This document shows, piece after piece, positions 1 through 5,516 of a stretch of DNA of 5,516 bases; position 1 is the stretch's first letter; the number at the start of each line of letters is the position of its first letter. Below the pieces are notes generated by a model, which worked only from the letters and a program-made list of their open reading frames with translations, had not been told where the DNA came from and searched no databases. The DNA comes from Candidatus Berkelbacteria bacterium (GTDB lineage Bacteria > Patescibacteriota > UBA1384 > JAHJRZ01). A program made the translations under genes and the position numbers. The DNA is taken from contig JAPLVI010000089.1 in assembly GCA_026397195.1 (NCBI GenBank), positions 1 to 5,516 of the forward strand. The letters run 5' to 3'.

Positions 1-7
1 AGGCGAG

Positions 8-388
8 GTGCGTCGATTGAAAGCGAAAGTCTCCCAGGTTGGGCAGGCAGGACCACCGAAGCCACAAGGAGAGGTTTCGTCCGTCAGCTTTGAGGACATT
101 AAGGACGATGTCGAAATCTCCGTCAATGCCACTACAGACCAACCAGTCATCCTAATCCGTACTGGCAAACAGGGCTTCGCCATCCGTCCTCTGCCCCGCA
201 AAGAAGGACCGGGCATCGATGTTAGGTGCTCGGTGCTCTACGCCGATCCAGATAAACGACACACAATCGGCCATGCCCTTCTTGAAGGAGAGGAATGGGA
301 AGTCAGTGGGGCAGTACAAGTGGAATTCGGACCTGACGTAAACGGGATCCAACGCCTTATCATCAAGCTACCTCCCCCTCATACCTAG
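8..388 (+). CDS. Hypothetical protein, GC-rich, probably 5'-truncated by the window edge
   Basis: I do not recognise this protein. It starts here at a GTG, but the frame is also open through the two codons to its left, so the true start may lie outside the window and 126 residues is a minimum. The first 20 or so residues are basic and rich in Gly, Pro and Gln, like a flexible lead. From about residue 24 the chain alternates polar and hydrophobic residues with many Val and Ile, which suggests a small all-beta fold (for example DQPVILIRTGKQGFAIRP and EVSGAVQVEFGPDVNG). There is no signal peptide, membrane helix or cysteine pair; the only Cys is in VRCSVLY. Codon use favours GC-rich codons, unlike the genes to the right. 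It is convergent with them and is followed at once by the hairpin element. It is likely a real gene because of its length, its protein-like composition and the lack of a credible competitor on the other strand. Confidence 0.6.
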   Translation: MRRLKAKVSQVGQAGPPKPQGEVSSVSFEDIKDDVEISVNATTDQPVILIRTGKQGFAIRPLPRKEGPGIDVRCSVLYADPDKRHTIGHALLEGEEWEVSGAVQVEFGPDVNGIQRLIIKLPPPHT

Positions 389-390
389 CA

Positions 391-495
391 CCTCGCCACC
401 ACAAGCCGCCACTCGGCATTATCTTTTGTGCCTGCGCAAGCAGGTATTAGTCATGCCTCGCCACCGCGAGACAAGACTTGTCACGGCTCGCATTA
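391..495 (+). repeat. Two diverged direct-repeat copies (391-421 and 456-495)
   Basis: The unit at 391-421 (31 bp) and the unit at 456-495 (40 bp) share the blocks CCTCGCCACC, ACAAG, CAC, TCG and CATTA in the same order. The 10-base block CCTCGCCACC is identical at 391-400 and 456-465. The right copy carries extra bases, including GCGAG at 466-470, which let it fold into hairpins that the left copy has lost or never had. The spacing between copies is 65 bp. This pattern suggests a small repeat duplicated and then eroded, and it may be one member of a dispersed family in this genome. I cannot test that from one window. Confidence 0.5.
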
Positions 496-541
496 GCGAG
501 ACGGAACAAAGGATAATGTAAGAGAGCGGCTCGATTTTTTT
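405..541 (+). other. Multi-hairpin structured element ending in a T7 tract (candidate structured RNA or complex terminator)
   Basis: GCCGC at 405-409 can pair with GCGGC at 526-530. Inside that, 417-429 pairs with 506-518 over 13 bp (CATTATCTTTTGT with ACAAAGGATAATG). The enclosed region has four more local hairpins. One is CCTGC-GCAA-GCAGG at 431-444. The second is CTCGC-CACC-GCGAG at 457-470. The third is GACAA-GAC-TTGTC at 470-482, which shares one base with the second. The fourth is CTCGC-ATTA-GCGAG at 487-500. Strand clues favour plus-strand RNA: the T424-G511 and G416-T519 positions are U-G wobbles on the plus strand but A-C mismatches on the minus strand, the first loop is a GNRA tetraloop (GCAA) only on the plus strand, and a run of seven T follows at 535-541. 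It lies just after the stop of the plus-strand gene, so it could end that transcript, protect its 3' end, or be a small RNA or a mobile repeat. The pairing is seen; the function is inference. Confidence 0.5.
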
Positions 542-547
542 GAAATC

Positions 548-571
548 AAAAAACCCCGCTTTAGCGGGGTT
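548..571 (-). terminator. Rho-independent terminator of the minus-strand gene set
   Basis: Read on the minus strand, AACCCCGC (571-564), loop TAAA, then GCGGGGTT (559-552) form an 8-bp GC-rich stem, and the T run continues to 548 (six T in all, two of them within the stem). The stem begins only 7 bases past the stop codon of the 74-residue membrane protein gene, which places the end of the transcript there. On the plus strand the bases after the stem are TAAATATC, with no T run, so it is directional. Confidence 0.9.
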
Positions 572-578
572 AAATATC

Positions 579-803
579 TTACAAAGCGTAGTGTAAATTA
601 CGTTCATCCTGAAAAATCGTCAGATTTCTTAATTTGCTAATACCATTCCCTATTCCCGAAAAAAATCCCTGTTTTTGCGGAGGGCCGGTTACATCGGCAC
701 TCGCACCTAACCAACCCGCACCGTATCCCCATAGCAAAAAGATGATAAACAAAACAATAACGATAAAGAAGATTTGATTGGCGATATCCTGACGTCTACT
801 CAT
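579..803 (-). CDS. Small single-helix membrane protein, 74 residues, function unknown
   Basis: I do not recognise this protein. The chosen start is the ATG at 803, giving an N-terminus MSRRQDIANQ. A GTG six codons upstream (821) is in frame, and a stop follows just above it. The ATG is preferred because the extra residues (MILLIC) look like untranslated sequence; neither start has a clear Shine-Dalgarno. Residues 11-33 form one strongly hydrophobic helix rich in Ile, Phe, Val and Leu, ending in WGYGAGWLG. The two Arg before it suggest the N-terminus is inside and the polar C-terminal part (residues 37-74, with GPPQKQG and a Gly-rich stretch) is outside. ASA at residues 34-36 could serve as a signal peptidase site, so a secreted peptide is a less likely alternative. 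It is the last gene before the terminator, 130 bp downstream of the LPRTG protein gene on the same strand, and is probably co-transcribed with it. A role at the envelope is inferred only from location. Confidence 0.65.
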   Translation of the reverse strand: MSRRQDIANQIFFIVIVLFIIFLLWGYGAGWLGASADVTGPPQKQGFFSGIGNGISKLRNLTIFQDERNLHYAL

Positions 804-933
804 ACAAATCAATAATATCACAACTTACAAAGATTTTAAACTATGAATCTCCCTAGCTGCATTTCTTTCTATCCCTTTATAAATTGGCTTAATTTCCAAA
901 AAATAATAACTAAAATTATATTAATATAAGAAG

Positions 934-2832
934 TTAGATTTTTTTGTGAAAAATATTTTTAAAAAATTCAACTATTTTTTGCCAAAAATTAGATGTTAAA
1001 TTATTTGACTTATTAGTTAGCAATGATAAAAAATTTCCCGTTCGAGGAAGTCGTTCCGGTGATGGCGTGGGTGAGATTTGGTTATAACTTATATCTGTTT
1101 CAACATAATTTTCATACATTGTGTGATGGGGCTTCTCCTCCTCTAATCCCAGCATATAGCGGGCAGTAAATCCTTCCTCTAAGGAAAAAAGGCGTTCAAT
1201 TGTTGGCATATTTTTTTGTAGGTCAGCATCATTGTTGATATTGGTTAAGTACCAGCCTTGGGCACCAAGAAAATAACTTCGTTTTACTAGGGGGGAATAT
1301 CCTTGAGATATTATCTTGCCCAGAAAGCGCCAATTATAGGGCTGCTCTTCAAATTCTAAATCAATTTTATCTCCCGTTTCCATGGAAACTTCCTGGTCAT
1401 CAATTTCTGTTAATTGACTCAAAACATCACTGATTTCTTTTTGGCTTGTTTTTTGAGTAAATGATGGGGATAATTCTTTTTTTTCAAAAGGAACTGGCTC
1501 TGAAAAATCCATTGCCGCGTAATCAATCTGATAAGCAGTAACTAGGCCACTAAGTTTGATTTTTATCTCATTGCCTGAAATTAATGAGGGATCAATTTTG
1601 ACCAAAATATCCTGCATTACTTTTGTATTGCCAATAAGCAAGCTGTCTACTTTTTGCCAGTCCTGACCATTCCAAATGCTCATTTGCAGAGGCCCTTCAG
1701 TCATTACCCAATTTTGAACTTTTTCCAACCATTCTGGATCATTTTGCAGACTTTCTAAAAACTGAGTATTGTTATTGCCAATTAAAGAAAGGAATTTGCT
1801 CCACGATTTACTTAGAAAATCACTTTCCTTTGCTTTAAGAATTAATTTTGCATTCTCAGGCTTGCCTTCAATCGGAAAGGTTAGAACCAGACCATTATAG
1901 AGGTCAGATATTTTGGTTAAATCTTGTTCGTTTAAATTACTTTCCCAAAACTGGTCATCTTTTTTGCTAATTTTTTGGCTTTGGTCTTTCCCTTTAAAAT
2001 CAACAGCTTTATTCGGAGATATTGGCGCACTAATTGTATAAAGATTGCCCGCAAAATCCGGCAGAATCTCTGAGCCTTGAGGATGGTCAACCACCCAAAG
2101 CTTTAGACGATTGGTCTTTGAGACCTCGGATAATTCTTCGGTTAATTTTAGCCGGTATTTGCCGTTAACGGGTTTTAAATTCTCCAAAAGACTAAAACTT
2201 TCATATTGCCAGGGTTTAAGGATAGCAAAAGAGTATGCTTCATCCTCTAAGGTATAATTTTGGCCATCATAGGAATAAATATAAGGACATGAACCGGAAA
2301 CATAGCCACCTGTAATGCCAAAATAAATGTAGCCGGAACTATCAATATAATCTTCTAAGTTAGAGTTGATAGAATCAATATATTCTTGGTCAGAACTTTG
2401 CGCCACGCAATCTGTCCCCAGCGACTCCCAGGCAGGGGTATTTTTATTCCAAATCAATCTCGTTAAACATTTGCCACCTTCCAAATTATCATAACCTATC
2501 CAGTCAAAATCAATTTTCGTAATATCGCTGATATTTTCATTAATTTTAAAACGATAAAGAAGATAATAATAACTATTTGCAGGGGCAGCCCATGAATTGC
2601 GCAGTGCATCTAGGTGGCGGGCATTAGTTAATTGAGCGCCAGTATATGCTGTCCAACTTACAGAGGTAGGAGGTGGTACTCCGAAACTGCCAACCATCTG
2701 ATAAGCATTACTATCAGTGCTATTCAAATCATAAAACGACGTCCCATTAGCTTTTATTGGTGCTGGAACGCCCAAAAAAAATCCATAAAAAAAGAAAGCC
2801 ACCAAAACGATCAGCCAACTTTTATATTTCAT
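934..2832 (-). CDS. Exported surface protein with C-terminal LPRTG sorting-type motif, 632 residues
   Basis: The N-terminus (MKYKSWLIVLVAFFFYGFFL) is a classic signal peptide with a likely cleavage after IKA near residue 28. Residues 55-178 look like a beta-sandwich resembling carbohydrate-binding or jelly-roll modules, with YYYLLYRFKINENISDI and IDFDWIGYD strands and an IWN turn. From residue 181 comes a second region beginning SCPYIYSYDGQNYTLEDEAY and continuing through YRLKLTEELSEV, LKLWVVDHPQGSEI and GNLYTIS. I recall this CPY(I/V)YSYDG...VVDHP pattern from uncharacterised secreted bacterial proteins but know no family name for it. Only three Cys are present (122, 142, 182). Near the end, SPTPSPE leads into LPRTG at residues 595-599, followed by 33 residues. 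In a normal sortase substrate this would be a hydrophobic helix and a basic tail; here the tail is basic and amphipathic (FWQKIVEFFKNIFHKKI) rather than clearly membrane-spanning. The start is the first ATG, lies 24 bases below the predicted transcript start, and has no obvious Shine-Dalgarno. Outer-surface location is well supported; the molecular role is unknown. Confidence 0.85.
   Translation of the reverse strand: MKYKSWLIVLVAFFFYGFFLGVPAPIKANGTSFYDLNSTDSNAYQMVGSFGVPPPTSVSWTAYTGAQLTNARHLDALRNSWAAPANSYYYLLYRFKINENISDITKIDFDWIGYDNLEGGKCLTRLIWNKNTPAWESLGTDCVAQSSDQEYIDSINSNLEDYIDSSGYIYFGITGGYVSGSCPYIYSYDGQNYTLEDEAYSFAILKPWQYESFSLLENLKPVNGKYRLKLTEELSEVSKTNRLKLWVVDHPQGSEILPDFAGNLYTISAPISPNKAVDFKGKDQSQKISKKDDQFWESNLNEQDLTKISDLYNGLVLTFPIEGKPENAKLILKAKESDFLSKSWSKFLSLIGNNNTQFLESLQNDPEWLEKVQNWVMTEGPLQMSIWNGQDWQKVDSLLIGNTKVMQDILVKIDPSLISGNEIKIKLSGLVTAYQIDYAAMDFSEPVPFEKKELSPSFTQKTSQKEISDVLSQLTEIDDQEVSMETGDKIDLEFEEQPYNWRFLGKIISQGYSPLVKRSYFLGAQGWYLTNINNDADLQKNMPTIERLFSLEEGFTARYMLGLEEEKPHHTMYENYVETDISYNQISPTPSPERLPRTGNFLSLLTNKSNNLTSNFWQKIVEFFKNIFHKKI
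1036..1050 (-). other. LPRTG cell-wall-sorting-type motif in the 632-residue protein
   Basis: The codons CTT CCT CGA ACG GGA encode LPRTG at residues 595-599, matching the LPXTG pattern recognised by class A and related sortases. The preceding residues are proline- and serine-rich (SPTPSPER), as is usual just before such signals. The following 33 residues hold six Lys but no continuous hydrophobic helix of membrane length, which departs from the standard signal. No sortase gene lies in the window. Confidence 0.6.
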
Positions 2833-2862
2833 AATCTATATTAAATCAAAACAGTTAATTAT

Positions 2863-2891
2863 ATTATAAATTTTAATATTAAGATATTCAA
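2863..2891 (-). promoter_or_regulatory. Sigma70-like promoter for the LPRTG protein gene
   Basis: On the minus strand, TTGAAT (2891-2886) is followed after exactly 17 bp by TATAAT (2868-2863). The -10 box matches consensus at all six bases and the -35 at four of six. Transcription would begin near 2856, leaving a 5' leader of about 24 bases before the ATG at 2832. It sits in the 71-bp gap after the stop of the large surface protein, so it could act as an internal promoter within a longer operon. The surrounding DNA is very AT-rich, so a chance match cannot be ruled out. Confidence 0.55.
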
Positions 2892-2903
2892 GTTAATATT
2901 ATC

Positions 2904-5516
2904 TTATATCTTATGTGATTTCAGACCAATTTTAATCTTACCGAGAGCCTTCAGAGTCTTTATTGATTGCGGCTCGGTGCGATAAACTTCATAGCCTGCT
3001 TTGGCTGCCTGAATCTTGTATACTCCATTTTCAATTGTCTTAAAGACTGCATTACCGTCTTTGTTGGTTGTTTCAACAGCAATAATTGCCTGGTCTTTCT
3101 CTCTAACCAAACGCAGCACTACAAGGCTAAGCGGTTTAAAGCTCGAAGAATCATAGACATAGACGACTGCTGTCTCTGTGGAGAGCATGACATAAATGTC
3201 CCAAGCCCAAATCAGGAGATATACAATGAAGATAATAATGTCAGCGATATTGCCACGAGCAATTAGAAGAATTAAGGCTAAGAATGTTCCAATAATAAGT
3301 AATGGTAGACGCAGGTATTCGAGAGCATTGAGGACATCTTCCCAAATTTGGTGAGCTGTTTTTTTCGACTCGGGAATGTCTTTGGTAATAACTGGGATAG
3401 TAATCTGTACTTCTTGGGAATTACTTTTCTCTATACTTGAGGTATCAATAATTTCTTTATTAAAGTATAAATTCTTGTAATAGAGATCTTCTCGGCCAGT
3501 AGTATAGGAGCCACCCTTAGTACCATATGGTCCTTCTTTAATTTGAACTACTAACGGTGAACGTACTTTGAGATAAAATCTGCCGGCGGGCAACAAAAGA
3601 CTGAACTCGCCATTTTCATTGCAGATGATTCTCTGTTTGAGCTCCTTCATCTCGGCAGTATAAATCTCAACTATGGCTTTAGAAACTGGCTTTTTGGTTC
3701 CTTCATCAAAGACTACTCCCCACTTTCGTTTCTTTCTTCTTTTTCCTAACCAGACATAAGGGTTGTATCTCCAGAAAGTAATAATCAGAATTAAAGCAAT
3801 CAACCAGGCAGAGAATGGGATAATACGGTTATGAACTAGGCTAGTGAAGAAATTGATAATATCATCCCATGGTCCTGGAGGAGGATTCCCGGTGTAAGAT
3901 GGTAATGGCCCATGAGAAAAACTGGGACTAGGGCTGGGTGGGGATGAAGAAAAAGACGGTGAGCTGGTCGGCGGTCTCCTTGAGAAAGACGGAGAAACAG
4001 ATGGCGGTTGATAATCAAGAAGGAAGGGCAGCGAAAGACCAGTGCCAATATTGTTGAATGAGTATTGGTCGTCAGCCGTAAGACGAATTTGCGTCGTCAC
4101 TACTTCCGTCGGCGGGATATCAAAAGTCGAATCCCAAATTGAATTATAGGAGCTGCCAACCGCTTTTAGCCCTAAATTGGTGACATGGGTCGAAGCATGC
4201 CAAGTGCCGCCATATAAATATTCAAAAGTGATAACCGCCGTTGGATCGTCAACATCATTTAAAGTGTAGGGGAATTGGACCTGACGATTATCAGTTGACT
4301 GGATAGTAATATTATTAACCACTGGCGTCTCATTAGTCAGATAAGCGACCGTAAAATTAGTCACTGTCGGTGTGGTTGTTGTGTCTGTCGTGTCGAGCAA
4401 TAATTCTATTTCCATGAATTGTAAATCACTCGAGGTGATATTTTCACCGCTCACCGTATAATAAGCACTCCAGGCCGCCGCAGGAAGACCGGCTAAAGTA
4501 GCAGCCGTTCTTGACCGAAAACGGACGGTTGTATTAGCTGGTACAGTCGCTGACCAAGAGATAGTTTGGAATCTAAGATTAACTGTTCCGGAATCAAGAA
4601 TCATGCCAGTACCTGACATAGTGCCGGCTGGCTCATAAATATCCGAACCATAGGACATATAAGTATTTTTGTCGGTCGCTCCTTCACGATCATCATCCCA
4701 GCCGAAAAAGCGGTCATTGGGAGTAATGGCAGGGTTGGCAAAATGAACATTAACAATTGTTGGGCTAACTTTAGTATCAGCCAAGTATTTTTTAATGCCG
4801 TTGGTATCAAATTTAGTGAGGTAAATATCATGATAAGCAATACTGTTGCGGTAATCTTCCCAGATTATATAAAGCCCGCCGCCGGAAATTCCCAGATGTG
4901 GATTTATCTTGGTGTTCGCACTTGTCTGATTGACTTTAACATCATTAAATTGCTTTACATCTCCGGTAAATTTGGTTAAATAAATATCGGTATCAAAACC
5001 GGACAAGCGGTCATCACGAAAAACAATATATTGACTCCCTCCGTCAATAATAAAATCTGGGGCATAAGAATCAACTCCAACTCCAGAGTCATCGACTTTA
5101 ACATCGCTAACATACTGGGGAACACCGGAACCATTAACTTTCTGCATATAAATTTCATTGTCCCCACTTCGCCTATCTTGCCAGACGACATAAGTATTAG
5201 CGCCGCCGCTTCGGATTACCGGCACTGTTTGGTTCCCCGTTGTCTCCACATTAACTTGCTGGTCTGCCCCTAACAGCACTGCTCCGGCAGTGCTGACAGA
5301 ATTAAAATATATTTCATAGTTGCCAGGAGTCCTGTTGTCATCCCAAACTACTACTAAGTGAGTACCATCATAGGCAATCGAGGGATTATGATTCGCACCA
5401 CTTACTTTGGGCACCGTAACATCAGCCCATTGCCTTACCCCGGCGGAGTTGATTTTGTTCATACGAACATTACCATTTACTTCCCAAACGACATAATAAT
5501 CTGTGCCGACATTGAC
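2904..5516 (-). CDS. Large membrane-anchored surface protein with propeller-like repeats and cytoplasmic regulatory-like beta-sandwiches; 5' end outside the window
   Basis: The frame stays open from an internal ATG at 5462 to the window edge, adding 18 codons (including YYVVWEVNGN, which matches the repeat), so the true start is upstream and at least 870 residues are coded. Numbering from the internal Met: residues 1-272 contain repeats with the signature (Y)VVWxDxRxGxxxIY, which suggest beta-propeller blades. Residues 277-375 and 376-484 resemble two extracellular beta-sandwiches. Residues 486-531 are a Pro/Ser linker. A helix at about 549-566 is followed by KRRKKRK (574-580), so by the positive-inside rule the repeats are outside. 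Residues 581-640 resemble a carboxypeptidase-regulatory-like domain (WGVVFDEGTKKPVSKAIVEI, then NENGEFSLLLPAGRFYLKV). Two helices follow at about 717-735 and 738-760, then a second similar domain at 765-826 (NKDGNAVFKTIENGVYKI). Ligand and function are unknown. The gene lies 71 bp upstream of the LPRTG protein gene on the same strand. Confidence 0.85.
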   Translation of the reverse strand, partial: VNVGTDYYVVWEVNGNVRMNKINSAGVRQWADVTVPKVSGANHNPSIAYDGTHLVVVWDDNRTPGNYEIYFNSVSTAGAVLLGADQQVNVETTGNQTVPVIRSGGANTYVVWQDRRSGDNEIYMQKVNGSGVPQYVSDVKVDDSGVGVDSYAPDFIIDGGSQYIVFRDDRLSGFDTDIYLTKFTGDVKQFNDVKVNQTSANTKINPHLGISGGGLYIIWEDYRNSIAYHDIYLTKFDTNGIKKYLADTKVSPTIVNVHFANPAITPNDRFFGWDDDREGATDKNTYMSYGSDIYEPAGTMSGTGMILDSGTVNLRFQTISWSATVPANTTVRFRSRTAATLAGLPAAAWSAYYTVSGENITSSDLQFMEIELLLDTTDTTTTPTVTNFTVAYLTNETPVVNNITIQSTDNRQVQFPYTLNDVDDPTAVITFEYLYGGTWHASTHVTNLGLKAVGSSYNSIWDSTFDIPPTEVVTTQIRLTADDQYSFNNIGTGLSLPFLLDYQPPSVSPSFSRRPPTSSPSFSSSPPSPSPSFSHGPLPSYTGNPPPGPWDDIINFFTSLVHNRIIPFSAWLIALILIITFWRYNPYVWLGKRRKKRKWGVVFDEGTKKPVSKAIVEIYTAEMKELKQRIICNENGEFSLLLPAGRFYLKVRSPLVVQIKEGPYGTKGGSYTTGREDLYYKNLYFNKEIIDTSSIEKSNSQEVQITIPVITKDIPESKKTAHQIWEDVLNALEYLRLPLLIIGTFLALILLIARGNIADIIIFIVYLLIWAWDIYVMLSTETAVVYVYDSSSFKPLSLVVLRLVREKDQAIIAVETTNKDGNAVFKTIENGVYKIQAAKAGYEVYRTEPQSIKTLKALGKIKIGLKSHKI
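3870..4007 (-). repeat. Pro/Ser-rich linker repeats in the large surface protein
   Basis: This stretch encodes residues 486-531 (from the internal Met), where the pattern SPSFSxxPP recurs about three times (SPSFSRRPP, SPSFSSSPP, SPSFSHGPL) before GNPPPGP. The DNA shows matching imperfect repeats of the type AGAAAGACGG on the plus strand. It separates the extracellular sandwiches from the first membrane helix and probably acts as an extended wall-spanning stalk. Repeat copy number here could vary between strains. Confidence 0.7.
4647..5516 (-). repeat. Regular 54-residue propeller-like repeats of the large surface protein
   Basis: The conserved aromatic of the signature falls at residues W40, W94, F148, W201 and W255 (from the internal Met), with spacings of 54, 54, 53 and 54. 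Typical copies are YVVWQDRRSGDNEIYMQKVN, YIVFRDDRLSGFDTDIYLTK and YIIWEDYRNSIAYHDIYLTK. A further, shorter copy (VVWEVNGNVRMNKINSAG) spans the window-edge side, 47 residues before W40. At least six copies are therefore visible, and more may lie upstream. Regular aromatic-Asp-Arg repeats of about this length are typical of propeller blades; that fold is inferred, not shown. Confidence 0.7.

Noticed and set aside
152..352. A 66-codon minus-strand open frame opposite the left gene
   Set aside because: It lies fully inside the better-supported plus-strand frame and has no motif or start signal.
417..575. The hairpin element as an integron attC site
   Set aside because: GTTAAAT at 569-575 fits the GTTRRRY end, but there is no partner RYYYAAC at the other end and no integrase gene in view.
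419..607. A 62-codon minus-strand open frame covering the terminator and the hairpin element
   Set aside because: It runs through the rho-independent terminator (part of its protein is just the translated stem) and overlaps the end of the 74-residue gene in another frame. Its composition is not protein-like.
916..929. A perfect 14-bp palindrome TTATATTAATATAA just past the stop of the LPRTG gene as a terminator or operator
   Set aside because: It is made only of A and T in very AT-rich DNA, so the stem would be weak and chance is likely. A weak attenuating role is possible but unsupported.
804..933. A separate promoter for the 74-residue gene in the 130-bp gap
   Set aside because: TATAAT (920-915) and TATAAA-like boxes exist on the minus strand, but none has a convincing -35 at 16-18 bp. 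Co-transcription from upstream is simpler.
2967..3266. A 99-codon plus-strand open frame with many Cys
   Set aside because: It is antisense to the well-supported C-terminal domains of the large surface protein and shows no domain or start signal of its own.
3885..3905. LPSYTG in the linker of the large protein as a second sortase signal
   Set aside because: It has one residue too many for LPXTG, is hundreds of residues from the C-terminus, and is followed by further domains.
3836..4048. A 70-codon minus-strand open frame rich in Pro, His, Leu and Arg
   Set aside because: It is a shifted-frame shadow of the Pro/Ser-rich linker in the large surface protein.

Overview
The window looks like part of a Patescibacteria (candidate phyla radiation) chromosome, probably from the Parcubacteria/Microgenomates side. 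This is inferred from protein architecture, not from a marker gene. The strongest clue is the C-terminal half of the large protein: one transmembrane helix, a basic stop-transfer stretch, a carboxypeptidase-regulatory-like beta-sandwich, a helical pair, then a second such sandwich. From memory this layout recurs in large surface proteins of these lineages. A sortase-type LPRTG signal in the next gene and the AT-rich, weakly Shine-Dalgarno-marked minus-strand genes fit the same picture.

Layout from left to right. Bases 1-388 hold a GC-rich plus-strand gene of unknown function that may begin outside the window. Bases 391-541 hold a GC-rich non-coding element with many hairpins. It contains two diverged direct-repeat copies and a long closing stem, and it ends in a T7 run. 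Wobble pairs and a GNRA loop suggest it works as RNA read from the plus strand. Bases 548-571 are a strong rho-independent terminator for the opposite strand. Everything to its right is coded on the minus strand: a 74-residue single-helix membrane protein (579-803), a 632-residue exported protein with a C-terminal LPRTG (934-2832), and a very large membrane-anchored surface protein (2904 to beyond 5516) whose N-terminus is cut by the window edge.

The three minus-strand genes run in the same direction (large protein, then LPRTG protein, then small membrane protein) and end at the shared terminator. A good sigma70-like promoter (TTGAAT, 17 bp, TATAAT) lies in the 71-bp gap before the LPRTG gene, so that gene and the small one can be transcribed on their own. 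All three products are predicted to sit in or outside the membrane, so the set reads as a cell-envelope locus. No sortase, enzyme or known system component is visible here.

Base composition changes sharply at about position 530. Bases 1-480 are about 55% G+C by hand count, while sampled lines of the minus-strand genes range from about 18% to 47%. The left block may therefore have a different origin from the right.
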